A program made the translations under genes and the position numbers. Shown here one piece after another: positions 36,430 to 45,283 of a stretch of DNA of 64,000 bases (the first letter of the stretch is position 1; each line of letters opens with the position of its first letter). Origin of the DNA: Acidobacteriota bacterium (GTDB lineage Bacteria > Actinomycetota > Acidimicrobiia > Acidimicrobiales > Microtrichaceae); assembly GCA_003577145.1 (NCBI GenBank), contig QEUP01000001.1, forward strand, positions 124,001 to 188,000, read 5' to 3'. The notes under the pieces were generated by a model that saw only the letters and a program-made list of their open reading frames with translations, searched no databases and had not been told where the DNA came from.

Positions 36430-37494
36430 ATGAAAGACCTCGTCGAGCTGACAGCACAGCTGGTGGACATCCCGTCGGAGAGCTTCGAAGAGACCGCCAT
36501 GGCCGAGTGGATCGAGGGCTACCTGTCGGATCTTCCTTGGCTGGAGCTGACCCGCGTCGGGGACAACGTCGTCGCTCGCAGCGATCGCGGTCGCGATCAG
36601 CGTGTGATGCTGGCCGGACACATCGACACCGTACCCGCTCACGGAAACGACACAGCCAGGGTGGAGGGTGACGTGGTGTGGGGTCTGGGCAGCTGTGACA
36701 TGAAGGGCGGGTTGGCCGTGATGCTCGCGCTCGCCAGGGAGCATCAGACCCCGGCGCTTGACGTCACGTATGTCTTCTACGCCCGCGAAGAGGTGGGAGC
36801 CACCTATTCGGGCCTGGGTGAGCTCTACGAGCACCGACCGGACCTCCTGGTGGCGGACGCTGCCATCCTGGGTGAGCCCACCGCGGGTCGCTTCGAGGCC
36901 GGCTGCCAGGGATCGGTGCGAGCCGAGATCCGGATCAAGGGCAGGAGGGCCCACACCGCACGGCCGTGGCGAGGCCGAAACGCCATCCACCGGCTCGGCG
37001 ATCTGCTGGCTGCGCTCGAGCGATACGAGCCCCGCCGGCCCGAGATCGGCGGGTGTGAATACCGCGAATCGGTCCAGGCGGTAGCCATCGAGGGTGGCGT
37101 TGCCGGCAACGTCGTCCCGGATCTCGTGACCATACGCGTGGTGCACAGGTTCGCTCCCGATCGCAGCGTCCGTGAGGCCGAGGACGCGCTACGTGACCTG
37201 ATCAAGGCACACCTCGAGCCCGGCGACGAGTTCCATGTCGTCGATGTCGCCTTGGCTGCCCCGCCGGGGCTGTCGCATCCGCTGTTCCATGGTCTGATCG
37301 AGCGGAGCCGACTTGACGTGGTGGCCAAGTTGGGCTGGACCGACGTGGCTCGATTCGCCGAGCATGGCGTACCCGCCATCAACTTCGGTCCCGGTGACCC
37401 GCTGCTGGCTCACACGGCCGAGGAGCGGGTGGAGAGGGAGAAGCTCGAGGGCGTGTACACGGTACTGGAGGAACTCCTTGGCGAGCAGAGATGA
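36430..37494 (+). CDS. dapE: Succinyldiaminopimelate desuccinylase
   Basis: A 354-residue M20-family metallohydrolase. Metal ligands are visible in AGHIDTVP (His), GSCDMKGG (Asp), [12 protein letters not shown]-type YAREEVGA (catalytic and metal Glu) and LGEPTAG. It removes succinate to give LL-diaminopimelate. The start is ATG 36430; AAGGAG at 36411-36416 is 13 nt upstream, a long spacing. It overlaps dapD by 17 nt, so both are one unit. Confidence 0.92.
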   Translation: MKDLVELTAQLVDIPSESFEETAMAEWIEGYLSDLPWLELTRVGDNVVARSDRGRDQRVMLAGHIDTVPAHGNDTARVEGDVVWGLGSCDMKGGLAVMLALAREHQTPALDVTYVFYAREEVGATYSGLGELYEHRPDLLVADAAILGEPTAGRFEAGCQGSVRAEIRIKGRRAHTARPWRGRNAIHRLGDLLAALERYEPRRPEIGGCEYRESVQAVAIEGGVAGNVVPDLVTIRVVHRFAPDRSVREAEDALRDLIKAHLEPGDEFHVVDVALAAPPGLSHPLFHGLIERSRLDVVAKLGWTDVARFAEHGVPAINFGPGDPLLAHTAEERVEREKLEGVYTVLEELLGEQR

Positions 37495-38554
37495 CGCTGG
37501 TGTAGCCGCCTTCGGCGTTGGACTGGCGACGGTGTCGCTCAACGGGCGCGTGCTCGACACCTACTACCCAGCCCCCCACCTGAGCGAGGCGTCCACCGCC
37601 GCGGCGATCATGGCCGACGTCTGCGGTCATGGGCCGGGTTCCGGGACATGTGACCTGGGTGGCGAAGCACTGGTGGCCGCGGTCGAGGCACTGGAGGGAT
37701 CGGGCGACTCTGTAGGTGGCGAGGTAGCGACCGTGCTCTCCGCGTTCGCTCGACCCCTCCAACACGAGTCTCCGCTGCCAGTTCGACGCTCGGCGGTCGT
37801 GACGTTCATAGACGATCTGGGTTCGGCACCCCTCGATGCACACGACGTGTACCTCCGGCTCCACCTGCTTTCGCACCGGCGGCTACGCCCCCACGGCTGC
37901 AACCTGGACGGCGTGTTCGCGCTGCTGAGCAACGTGGTCTGGACCGATCTCGGTCCCGCCGATCCCGAGGGGTTCGAGGCTGTGCGGTTGGAGCTGAAGG
38001 CGCGGGGCCTGCCCTTGCAGGTGAGCTGCGTGGACAAGTTCCCCCGGATGACGGACTACGTGGTGCCGTCAGGGGTGAGGATCGCCGACGCTGACCGTGT
38101 GCGGCTCGGGGCGCACCTGGCAGAGGGCACCACCGTCATGCACGAGGGGTTCGTGAACTTCAATGCCGGCACTCTGGGACGAGCGATGATCGAAGGAAGG
38201 ATCAGCGCCGGCGTGGTGGTGGGCGACGGGTCGGACCTCGGCGGGAGCTCATCGATAATGGGAACGCTCTCGGGTGGCGGTACCGAGGTGATCAGGGTGG
38301 GCGAGGGATGCCTGCTGGGTGCCAACAGCGGCATCGGTATCTCGCTCGGGGACAACTGCGTTGTCGAGGCAGGTCTGTACGTGACAGCGGGCACCCGGGT
38401 GAAGCTGCCCGGAGGTGAGGTGGTGAAGGCCATCGAGTTGAGCGGTCAGGACGACCTGTTGCTCCTCCGCAACAGCGAGACGGGCGCGGTGGAGGCCCGG
38501 GACCGCAACGCGAGACGGGTCGAGCTGAACGCCGAGTTGCACGCGCAGGAGTAG
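37478..38554 (+). CDS. dapD: Tetrahydrodipicolinate N-succinyltransferase, TTG start
   Basis: A 358-residue DapD of the actinobacterial type, with left-handed beta-helix C-terminal half. [50 protein letters not shown] and [25 protein letters not shown] are close to the mycobacterial protein. It succinylates tetrahydrodipicolinate. The only start that keeps the conserved N-terminus ([17 protein letters not shown]) is TTG 37478, 5 nt after GGAGGA inside dapE. Confidence 0.94.
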   Translation: MASRDDAGVAAFGVGLATVSLNGRVLDTYYPAPHLSEASTAAAIMADVCGHGPGSGTCDLGGEALVAAVEALEGSGDSVGGEVATVLSAFARPLQHESPLPVRRSAVVTFIDDLGSAPLDAHDVYLRLHLLSHRRLRPHGCNLDGVFALLSNVVWTDLGPADPEGFEAVRLELKARGLPLQVSCVDKFPRMTDYVVPSGVRIADADRVRLGAHLAEGTTVMHEGFVNFNAGTLGRAMIEGRISAGVVVGDGSDLGGSSSIMGTLSGGGTEVIRVGEGCLLGANSGIGISLGDNCVVEAGLYVTAGTRVKLPGGEVVKAIELSGQDDLLLLRNSETGAVEARDRNARRVELNAELHAQE

Positions 38555-38597
38555 CGCAGATCAGCCGGCTTTGCCAGGAACCCGCCAGTCCGGGAGG

Positions 38598-39233
38598 TCA
38601 GATGCGGCGGAGCACCGTCACCACCTTGCCGTAGACGACGACCCGTTTCGGTTCGTAGACGAGCGGCTCGAAGTCGGGGTTGGCGGGGGTGAGGGTGATG
38701 AGTCCGTCGGGCGAGCGGCTGAAGTACTTGACCGTCGCCTCACCGCCGGGGATCCCGGCCACGACCATCTCGCCGTTGTTGGCGTCTCTCTGCGCCCGGG
38801 CCACCACGTAGTCACCGTCGAGGATTCCTGCCTCAACCATGGAGATCCCGCGCACGCGGAGCATGAAGAGCTCACCCTGACCGGTGAAGTCGGCCGGGAG
38901 TGGTAGCACCTCCTCGATGTTTTGTTCCGCCAAGACGTCGGTGCCGGCGGCGACGTCACCTACGAGTGGAACATGCCGTACCGGCCGGCGGTCGACCGCG
39001 GCGCCCGAGGACGGGTCGTAGCGGACCTCGATGGCACGCGGCTTGGTGGGGTCGCGCTTGATGTACCCGAGCTTCTGGAGTGCTGAGAGGTGAGTGTGTA
39101 CCGTCGACGGCGAGGTCAGGCCTACGGCCTTGCCGATCTCGCGCACCGAGGGCGGGTAGCCCCGCTCGTTGGTCGCCTCCTCGATGTAGTCGAGGATCTG
39201 GCGTTGGCGCTCGGTGAGTTTGCTCTCGGTCAT
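38598..39233 (-). CDS. lexA: LexA SOS repressor
   Basis: A 211-residue LexA: winged helix-turn-helix (YPPSVREIGKAVGLTSPSTVHTHL), a cleavage site Ala96-Gly97 in GDVAAGTDV, and the Ser131/Lys169 self-protease dyad (GISMVEAG and GGEATVKYF). It represses the boxes at recA, at its own promoter and at the LysM gene. ATG 39233 follows GGGAGAGAGA. A longer form starting at ATG 39293 (20 more residues, MIVPVAGSAQVPSPTPQGER) is possible because that ATG overlaps the stop of a leaderless upstream frame. Confidence 0.96.
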   Translation of the reverse strand: MTESKLTERQRQILDYIEEATNERGYPPSVREIGKAVGLTSPSTVHTHLSALQKLGYIKRDPTKPRAIEVRYDPSSGAAVDRRPVRHVPLVGDVAAGTDVLAEQNIEEVLPLPADFTGQGELFMLRVRGISMVEAGILDGDYVVARAQRDANNGEMVVAGIPGGEATVKYFSRSPDGLITLTPANPDFEPLVYEPKRVVVYGKVVTVLRRI

Positions 39234-39289
39234 TCTCTCTCCCTGGGGGGTCGGGGAGGGCACCTGAGCGCTGCCGGCGACGGGCACGA

Positions 39290-39367
39290 TCATGGCGCTA
39301 CTCCGCTGAGGGGTGAGCAGAACGGGGATCGACAGCCGGCGCCACCGGCTCTCGCTCTCACGAACAT
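39290..39367 (-). CDS. Possible leaderless upstream frame before lexA
   Basis: A 25-codon frame (MFVRARAGGAGCRSPFCSPLSGVAP) whose ATG at 39367 is 7 nt past the lexA -10 box. Its TGA overlaps ATG 39293 of the extended lexA frame as ATGA. If translated from the leaderless end it would feed ribosomes into lexA. No homology is known to me. Confidence 0.35.
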   Translation of the reverse strand: MFVRARAGGAGCRSPFCSPLSGVAP

Positions 39368-39374
39368 GCGTACG

Positions 39375-39416
39375 AGGTTAGCAGTCAGGCAATCCTGCCA
39401 CAAGAACACCTGTTCG
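39375..39416 (-). promoter_or_regulatory. lexA promoter with SOS box
   Basis: On the minus strand TTGTGG (39398-39403) and TAACCT (39375-39380) are 17 nt apart. The LexA box GAACACCTGTTC (39404-39415) touches the -35, as expected for autorepression. Confidence 0.8.
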
Positions 39417-39425
39417 AGATTTTCC

Positions 39426-39475
39426 TTGACTCCGGAGCCGGCTGCATGGTTCGATCATGGGCGAACAGGCGTTCC
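39426..39475 (+). promoter_or_regulatory. Promoter and SOS box of the LysM gene
   Basis: TTGACT (39426-39431) and TTCGAT (39450-39455) are 18 nt apart, and CGAACAGGCGTTCC (39462-39475), nearly identical to the recA box, covers the start point. The gene should be induced by DNA damage. Confidence 0.75.
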
Positions 39476-39580
39476 CGGTCTGTCGAATCCATTTTCGGCC
39501 CAACCAGACCTCCCGGGACGGTCCCGGCTCGAGGGCCGCCGCCTCGCCGGGATGTCACACCCTTCAGGGAGAATCGCCTC

Positions 39581-39994
39581 ATGGTTGCAGTAGCGCATCC
39601 CTCGCCGAGTAACGGCCCCCGACAAAGACCCCACCTGGTCGCCGTGCCGAGCGGGTCGTTGGCACCACGGCGGCCGGCATCGCCGTATCGGCGCCGCCGG
39701 CTCATCGCCTTGCTGCTCGTGGCAGCGGTCACGGTGGCCGGCTACGCCGGCCTCAAGGGGGCGGTCGGCTCGTTGGCGCCGGATCCTACCGTCCCGGCCT
39801 CTCCCGGGCCGCGCACCGGCGGAGCCGCAGCAACGCATGTGGTCCGGCCCGGTGACACGCTGTGGGCCATAGCCGAGGACATCGCCGCCGGTCGCGACGT
39901 TCGTGTCGTGGTCGATGCGCTGGCCGAGGCACACGGCTCTGCGGAGCTGCAGGTCGGCGAGGTGGTTCAGATCCCGGCCGAGCTGTTGCCCTGA
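39581..39994 (+). CDS. LysM protein, SOS-induced cell-division inhibitor-like
   Basis: A 137-residue protein with a basic cytosolic start, one transmembrane helix (LIALLLVAAVTVAGYAGL, about residues 46-63), a short linker and a C-terminal LysM peptidoglycan-binding domain (HVVRPGDTLWAIAEDI...VGEVVQIP). It is divergent from lexA and has its own SOS box. That is the arrangement of Rv2719c (ChiZ) in M. tuberculosis and, by function, YneA in Bacillus, which halt division after DNA damage. I infer the same role here. Its 3' end overlaps the convergent reductase gene by 28 nt. Confidence 0.8.
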   Translation: MVAVAHPSPSNGPRQRPHLVAVPSGSLAPRRPASPYRRRRLIALLLVAAVTVAGYAGLKGAVGSLAPDPTVPASPGPRTGGAAATHVVRPGDTLWAIAEDIAAGRDVRVVVDALAEAHGSAELQVGEVVQIPAELLP

Positions 39995-40734
39995 CGCCGA
40001 TCGCGCAGGTAGCGGTAGAACAGGACACCGTCTTCGGCCAGCACGCGGTCGAGTCGCAGGCGGCGAGGTTCGGGGCGGGCTCCGGCCACTATCCGCTTGG
40101 AATCACCTCCGACCAGGAGGGGCGCAGATGTGAGACAGATCTCGTCGAGGAAGTCGCCCTCGACCAGTTGTCCGAGCAGGCTGGGGCCTCCCTCGCTCAA
40201 CAAGGTCGTGACGCCCGCATCCCTCAGCCGGCGCAGGGCCCATCCGATGTCCACCGTGTAGTCGCCGGTCTCGACGACCTCGGCGACCTGCTCGGCGCGG
40301 GCACGCAGGCCCGCCGGGGCCGACGCCGCAGTGAAGATCATGGTTTGGCGAGGAGCCACCCGGAACAGCTCGGCGTCGAAGTCCAGGCGCAGGCTCCCGG
40401 TCACGATCGCCAGGCGAGGGAGGCGACGCTGACCCCGTTCTGAACGCCGCCGCTGCGAGGCCTCGCTCAGGCGGGGGGGTCCGTATCGCTCACTGCGAAC
40501 GGTGCCTCCCGCGACGAGGATCGCATCGGGGACCGCACGGATGGCGGCGAAGACGAAACGGTCAGCCGCGCCCCCCAAGGGCCCCGAAACCCCGTCCAGC
40601 GCAGTTGCCCCGTCCACCGACGACACCATGTTGGCGAGGACCCAGGGACGGTCGGGCGGGGCGGGACGCTGGTCGGCCGCGTAGACGGCTTCCACGTCGA
40701 CGGTCTGCACCGGCTGCGGGTAGAGCTGTTGCAT
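39967..40734 (-). CDS. RibD C-terminal/dihydrofolate reductase-like reductase
   Basis: A 255-residue protein of the RibD_C (pyrimidine reductase/DHFR-like) family. Typical features are NMVSSVDGATALDG, DAILVAGGTVRSERYG, TTLLSEGGPSLLGQLVEGDFLDEICLT and a C-terminal reductase strand. The deaminase domain of RibD is absent. It may reduce a riboflavin precursor or another NADPH substrate. A TAGCGT on the minus strand (40743-40748) ends 8 nt before its ATG and touches repeat copy C. Confidence 0.85.
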   Translation of the reverse strand: MQQLYPQPVQTVDVEAVYAADQRPAPPDRPWVLANMVSSVDGATALDGVSGPLGGAADRFVFAAIRAVPDAILVAGGTVRSERYGPPRLSEASQRRRSERGQRRLPRLAIVTGSLRLDFDAELFRVAPRQTMIFTAASAPAGLRARAEQVAEVVETGDYTVDIGWALRRLRDAGVTTLLSEGGPSLLGQLVEGDFLDEICLTSAPLLVGGDSKRIVAGARPEPRRLRLDRVLAEDGVLFYRYLRDRRQGNSSAGI

Positions 40735-40747
40735 CGGACCGGACGCT

Positions 40748-40857
40748 AGTCCTGATCATTCACGGTGAGGGGGCCGGGAAGCGTCAGGGGCTGACAACAG
40801 GACTCCGGAGGGCGGTGTTCGATAGCGCTGACTGAGGAGTGCTCGGAGATTTTCTTT
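40748..40857. repeat. Inverted-repeat element, truncated copy C
   Basis: AGTCCTGATCATTCACGG at 40748 matches the outer end of copies A and B. The next blocks (GTGAGG, GCGTCA, CTGACAACAG) match copy A (reverse complement) in order, and GTGCTCGGA matches copy B. Similarity fades near 40857 and no right-hand end is seen, so this is a truncated copy. Confidence 0.6.
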
Positions 40858-41289
40858 CGGCGGACCGGACCGCAGCGTGTCCACAGGCGGTCAGAGCCTG
40901 TGGACGGCGGTTGCCACGCTGCGGAGCGATCGCGGGAGGAAATCCCGCTTCACGCGCGTTCCAGGGGTTGCGGGGCAATTCGGGGCACCGCGGGCTGGAG
41001 GCGCACAACGGTGCCTGTGGACGGTTTGTGGGCAACGGGGGCCAAATCCACAACCTCGTCCTCTTTTGTCCCACAGGCTGGCGTCTTTAGATTGCTGACT
41101 TGCCAACGGGCCGTGGCGCGGGCGATCGGAATGGTGGCTGGCGTCTCGTCTCATGGCAGGCTGGGACGACTCCTGGGGGTCCAGTCGTGTGCCCACCGGC
41201 GTCAGCCGGCGGACGCACAACGCACCTTGCCTCCGCCTGGTCGTCCGTGCTGCGGAACCGGTGGCCACCGCGGGCAACCGCGCGAATTA
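40858..41289. other. Gene-free structured region upstream of nrdJ
   Basis: About 430 nt without a plausible gene. Two nested hairpins lie in it. The first (40870-40924) has outer arms CCGCAGCGTG/CACGCTGCGG and inner arms GTCCACAGGC/GCCTGTGGAC. The second (41013-41078) has outer arms GCCTGTGGAC/GTCCCACAGGC and inner arms GGTTTGTGG/CCACAACC. A separate GCGGGA/TCCCGC stem is at 40932-40948. From 41093 to 41289 I see nothing. Confidence 0.55.
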
Positions 41290-41314
41290 CGATGGTGTAA
41301 GTACACTTCCATCG
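41290..41314 (+). promoter_or_regulatory. Palindrome over the nrdJ -10 box
   Basis: CGATGG and CCATCG flank TGTA-AG-TACA, and the -10-like TACACT is 41302-41307. Regulator binding here would block nrdJ. It does not match the NrdR box I know. Confidence 0.5.
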
Positions 41315-41350
41315 AGTGGCGCAGATGCGCTGGTGAGGAGACCTTTCTCG

Positions 41351-44137
41351 ATGTCGTTGGCACCCGAGCAGATAGCAGTCGGACTCCGTAGGTACTTCAC
41401 CAGGGAGGGAGTGCATCCCTACGACGAGGTGGAGTGGGAGAGGCGAGATGCTCGTATCGTCAACCATCAGGACGGCTCGATCGCTTTCGAGCAGACAGGT
41501 GTCGAGTTCCCCAAGTCGTGGTCGCAGAACGCCACCAACATCGTCGCCCAGAAGTACTTCCGCGGGGCGCTGGGCAGCCCCGAACGTGAGAGCTCCCTGC
41601 GTCAGGTCATCGACCGGGTAGCCGACACCATCGCCGCTTGGGGCAGCCGCGACGGCTACTTCGCCGACGACGACGAAGCCGGCATCTTCGCCGCTGAGCT
41701 GAAGGCGCTGCTGGTCGAGCAGCGGGCAGCGTTCAACTCACCAGTCTGGTTCAACATCGGCGTCGAGGGAGTGCGCAACCAGGCGTCGGCCTGCTTCATC
41801 CTGTCGGTCGCAGACACCATGGCATCGATCCTGAACTGGTATGCCGAGGAGGGCATGATCTTCAAGGGTGGGTCCGGCGCGGGTGTGAACCTGTCGAACA
41901 TCCGGGCGTCGTGCGAACAGCTGCGTGGTGGCGGCACCGCCAGTGGACCTGTGAGCTTCATGCGGGGGGCTGACGCGTCCGCCGGCACCATCAAGAGCGG
42001 CGGTACCACTCGCCGAGCCGCCAAGATGGTCATCCTCGACGCCGGCCACCCCGACGTCGAGGAGTTCATCTGGTGCAAGGCCATCGAGGAGCGCAAAGCC
42101 CGTGCCCTGCGCGACGCCGGGTTCGACATGAACCTCGACGGCTCCGACGGCTTCTCGGTCCAGTACCAGAACGCCAACAACTCGGTACGCGTCACCGACG
42201 AGTTCATGCAGGCGGTCCTGGAGGACGCTGCTTGGCCCCTGACGGCGGTGACTACTGGCGAGGTCGTCAAGAACCTGCCTGCGCGGGCACTCATGCGGCA
42301 GATTGCCGAGGCGGCCTGGGAGTGCGCTGACCCGGGCATCCAATTCGACACCACGATCAACCGCTGGAACACCGCGGCGTCCACCGGGCGCATCAACGCG
42401 TCCAATCCGTGCAGCGAGTACATGCATCTCGACAACTCGGCGTGCAACCTCGCCAGCTTGAACCTGCTGCGGTTCCTGCACGGCGACGAGTTCGACTCAG
42501 AGGGCTTCTGCCATGCCGTCGAAGTGGTCTTCCTGGCGCAGGAGATCCTGGTAGGGAACGCCGACTACCCGACCGAAGCGATCGCCGAGAACGCCCGCCG
42601 CTTTCGCCAGCTCGGCCTGGGGTACGCAAACCTCGGGGCTCTCCTGATGGCGCTGGGCCTCCCTTATGACTCCGAGGAAGGCAGGGCCTGGGCGTCGGCG
42701 ATCACTGCTCTCATGACCGGCCACGCGTATGCGACCTCAGCCCGGATAGCCGCTCGAATGGGTCCATTCGCCGGCTTCAGCGACAACACCCGCCCGATGC
42801 TGCATGTCCTGGACATGCACCGGCGGGAGGCGGCCGCAGTCAACGAGGAACTGGTGCCCGCCGGCTTGTTGAGCGCCGCCCAGGAGGCCTGGGACCACGC
42901 CTGCGAGATGGCCGCTCGATACGGAGTACGCAACTCGCAGGCCAGCGTGATCGCTCCCACGGGGACGATCTCGTTCATGCTCGACTGTGACACTACGGGT
43001 ATCGAGCCCGACCTCTCCCTGGTGAAGACGAAGAAGCTGGTCGGTGGCGGCCAGATGGCCATCGTCAACCAGACCATACCGAGGGCGCTGCAGCGGCTCG
43101 GCTACGCCGACGAGCAGACGGCGGAGATCGTCGCTCACATCCACGACCACGGGACCGCGCTGGGGGCGCCGCATCTGGCTGCGGAGCACATGCCGGTGTT
43201 CGCCTGCTCCATGGGCGAGAACCACATCCACTATTCGGGCCACATAAAGATGATGGCGGCGGTCCAACCCTTCATATCCGGCGCCATATCCAAGACGGTC
43301 AATCTGCCGGAGGCCATGTCGGTCGACGACATCGAGGTCCTCTACCTCGACGCCTGGCGGCTGGGCCTGAAGGCCCTGGCGATCTACCGGGACAACTGCA
43401 AGGTGGCCCAGCCGCTTTCGTCGGGCTCGGGCCGCACGGCTGCTGGGCAGTCCGGTCGAGACGAGACGGCCGGCCCAGAGGCAGAGCGGGTGGTCGAACG
43501 GATCGTCCGGGAGCCGATTCGCGAGAGGCTGCCGCGCCTGCGCACCTCGCGAACCTTCGAGTTCCGCGTCGCCGACTGCAAGGGCTTCGTCACCGTGGGC
43601 GAGTACGAGGACGGGCGGCCCGGCGAGCTTTTCATCCGCGTCTCGAAGCAGGGCTCCACCCTCGCCGGGATCATGGATGCCTTCGCCATCTCGGTGAGTC
43701 ACGGTCTGCAGTACGGGGTTCCGCTGCGAGCGTTCGTGGAAGCCTTCACCGGCATGCGCTTCGAGCCCATGGGCATGACCGACGATCCCGAGGTGCGCAT
43801 CGCGTCGAGTCTCATCGACTACCTCTTCCGACGCCTGGCGCTGGAATACCTGAGCTACGAAGAGCGCGCCGAGTTGGGGATACTGAGCGTCAGCGAGCGG
43901 ACCCAGCCGACTCTTCCCGGCGTCGAGGAGTCCAGCGTCGAGACCTCCCAGGGCCATGACGTGGTCCCAGATCCACCCTCGATCCCCTCGGCGAGCCACT
44001 TCGAGGCAGCGCTGGAGATCTCCCAACCCATACCCGAACCCAACGCGCCGTTGTGCATGCAGTGCGGCGTACGCATGCTGCGAGCCGGATCGTGCTTCGT
44101 GTGCGCCGATTGCGGGTCCACCAGCGGCTGCTCGTAG
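41351..44137 (+). CDS. nrdJ: Vitamin B12-dependent ribonucleotide reductase (class II)
   Basis: A 928-residue class II reductase that makes deoxynucleotides using adenosylcobalamin. GSGAGVNLSNIRAS, GPVSFMRGAD, NPCSEYMHLDNSACNLASLNLL and ASVIAPTGTISFMLDCDTTGIEPD are active-site blocks of the long NrdJ type. The C-terminus has a zinc-ribbon-like tail (CMQCGVRMLRAGSCFVCADCGSTSGC) carrying the reducing cysteines. ATG 41351 follows TGAGGAGA. Being oxygen-independent, it needs no radical-generating R2 subunit. Confidence 0.96.
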   Translation: MSLAPEQIAVGLRRYFTREGVHPYDEVEWERRDARIVNHQDGSIAFEQTGVEFPKSWSQNATNIVAQKYFRGALGSPERESSLRQVIDRVADTIAAWGSRDGYFADDDEAGIFAAELKALLVEQRAAFNSPVWFNIGVEGVRNQASACFILSVADTMASILNWYAEEGMIFKGGSGAGVNLSNIRASCEQLRGGGTASGPVSFMRGADASAGTIKSGGTTRRAAKMVILDAGHPDVEEFIWCKAIEERKARALRDAGFDMNLDGSDGFSVQYQNANNSVRVTDEFMQAVLEDAAWPLTAVTTGEVVKNLPARALMRQIAEAAWECADPGIQFDTTINRWNTAASTGRINASNPCSEYMHLDNSACNLASLNLLRFLHGDEFDSEGFCHAVEVVFLAQEILVGNADYPTEAIAENARRFRQLGLGYANLGALLMALGLPYDSEEGRAWASAITALMTGHAYATSARIAARMGPFAGFSDNTRPMLHVLDMHRREAAAVNEELVPAGLLSAAQEAWDHACEMAARYGVRNSQASVIAPTGTISFMLDCDTTGIEPDLSLVKTKKLVGGGQMAIVNQTIPRALQRLGYADEQTAEIVAHIHDHGTALGAPHLAAEHMPVFACSMGENHIHYSGHIKMMAAVQPFISGAISKTVNLPEAMSVDDIEVLYLDAWRLGLKALAIYRDNCKVAQPLSSGSGRTAAGQSGRDETAGPEAERVVERIVREPIRERLPRLRTSRTFEFRVADCKGFVTVGEYEDGRPGELFIRVSKQGSTLAGIMDAFAISVSHGLQYGVPLRAFVEAFTGMRFEPMGMTDDPEVRIASSLIDYLFRRLALEYLSYEERAELGILSVSERTQPTLPGVEESSVETSQGHDVVPDPPSIPSASHFEAALEISQPIPEPNAPLCMQCGVRMLRAGSCFVCADCGSTSGCS

Positions 44138-44166
44138 CTGAACCTGAACTCCCCACCACCTACACG

Positions 44167-44203
44167 GGACCGGCGAGGGGCCGCCAAGGCCCCTCGCCGG
44201 TCC
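44167..44203 (+). terminator. Terminator after nrdJ
   Basis: A perfect 16-bp stem (GGACCGGCGAGGGGCC with its complement) around GCCAA, followed by TTGGGTG. Confidence 0.85.
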
Positions 44204-44350
44204 TTGGGTGAGTTCCCCGACTTGGGACCGCGAAGTCGAGCCGAGCGCGACCGATCGATCCAGAACGGCAAAGGGCCGGGTGCCTGCGGTGTTGGTGACG
44301 TGTCGCTGCCGGTTCACGGCACCGACACGAACCTGGCAGACTCCACGATC

Positions 44351-45283
44351 GTGGCGGCGTTACCTCGGCTGATCCTCGATTGTGATCCCGGTCATGACGA
44401 CGCCTTTGCCATCTTGGTGGCGGCAGCCTTTGGTGAGCTGATCGGGGTGACGACGACCCACGGCAACGTAGGCGTCGAACTGACGACGAACAACGCGTTG
44501 ACCGTCATCGAGATGGCCGGGCTCGAGGTTCCCGTTCACAAGGGCATGTCCCGACCGTTGCTCGCTCCATTGAGGAACGCTACGAGGGTTCACGGCGAGA
44601 CGGGCCTGGCCGGGGCCCGCCTGCCCGCCGTCGCGACCGAGGCTGCTTCCACCGACGCGGTCGGGTTCATCATCGGAACGGTCCGAGAGACCGAGGACGT
44701 GTGGCTGGTTGCCACGGGACCATTGACGAACGTAGCGGCGGCGCTACGGGCGGCACCGGACCTCTCGGAGCGGTTGGCGGGCATCTCGTTCATGGGCGGA
44801 TCGGCTGGGTGTGGAAACGTCACCGCGGTGGCCGAGTTCAACCTGGCGGCCGATCCCGAAGCCGCCGCGATGGTCATCGCAAGCGGGGTGCCGGTGATCA
44901 AGATGGTTGGTCTGAACCTCACCTACCAGGTGCTGGTCGGGGCCGAGACGATCACCCGGCTCAGGGCGGTGGGGGGCGGCCTCTCCGAGGTCACTGCTGA
45001 CCTGATAGCCCACTATGCAGGCGTCTACGACGAGCTCTACGGATGGCGCGGGGCGCCGATGCACGATCCTTGTGCAGTTGCAGGCGTGCTCATCCCCGAA
45101 CTGATCGGCTACGAGCGACGCTGGGTCGAAGTCGAGCTGAGGGGTGAGCACACCCGCGGCATGACCGTCGTCGACGAACGACCGCGACTCGACTTGACCC
45201 AGTCGAACCTCGAGGTCGGCTACACCGTTGACGCCGAGCGCATGCGAGACGCGCTGGTCGAAGCGGTGGCCAGGTTCAGCTGA
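44351..45283 (+). CDS. Inosine-uridine-preferring nucleoside hydrolase
   Basis: A 310-residue IUNH-family enzyme that splits nucleosides to base and ribose. The calcium-binding signature LILDCDPGHDDAFAILVA is at the N-terminus, THGN follows, and MHDPCAVA near the C-terminus carries the fourth ligand Asp. GTG 44351 gives the family's usual length; GTG 44300 or further upstream is possible. The TGATG overlap with the ribokinase gene fits a salvage operon: ribose freed here is phosphorylated next door. Confidence 0.9.
   Translation: MAALPRLILDCDPGHDDAFAILVAAAFGELIGVTTTHGNVGVELTTNNALTVIEMAGLEVPVHKGMSRPLLAPLRNATRVHGETGLAGARLPAVATEAASTDAVGFIIGTVRETEDVWLVATGPLTNVAAALRAAPDLSERLAGISFMGGSAGCGNVTAVAEFNLAADPEAAAMVIASGVPVIKMVGLNLTYQVLVGAETITRLRAVGGGLSEVTADLIAHYAGVYDELYGWRGAPMHDPCAVAGVLIPELIGYERRWVEVELRGEHTRGMTVVDERPRLDLTQSNLEVGYTVDAERMRDALVEAVARFS

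Noticed and set aside
40870-41078. Chromosomal replication origin
   Set aside because: DnaA-box-like sites are few and inexact, there is no AT-rich unwinding region, and dnaA/dnaN are not nearby.
41290-41314. NrdR box before nrdJ
   Set aside because: The palindrome does not fit the AT-rich NrdR consensus as I know it and only one site is present.
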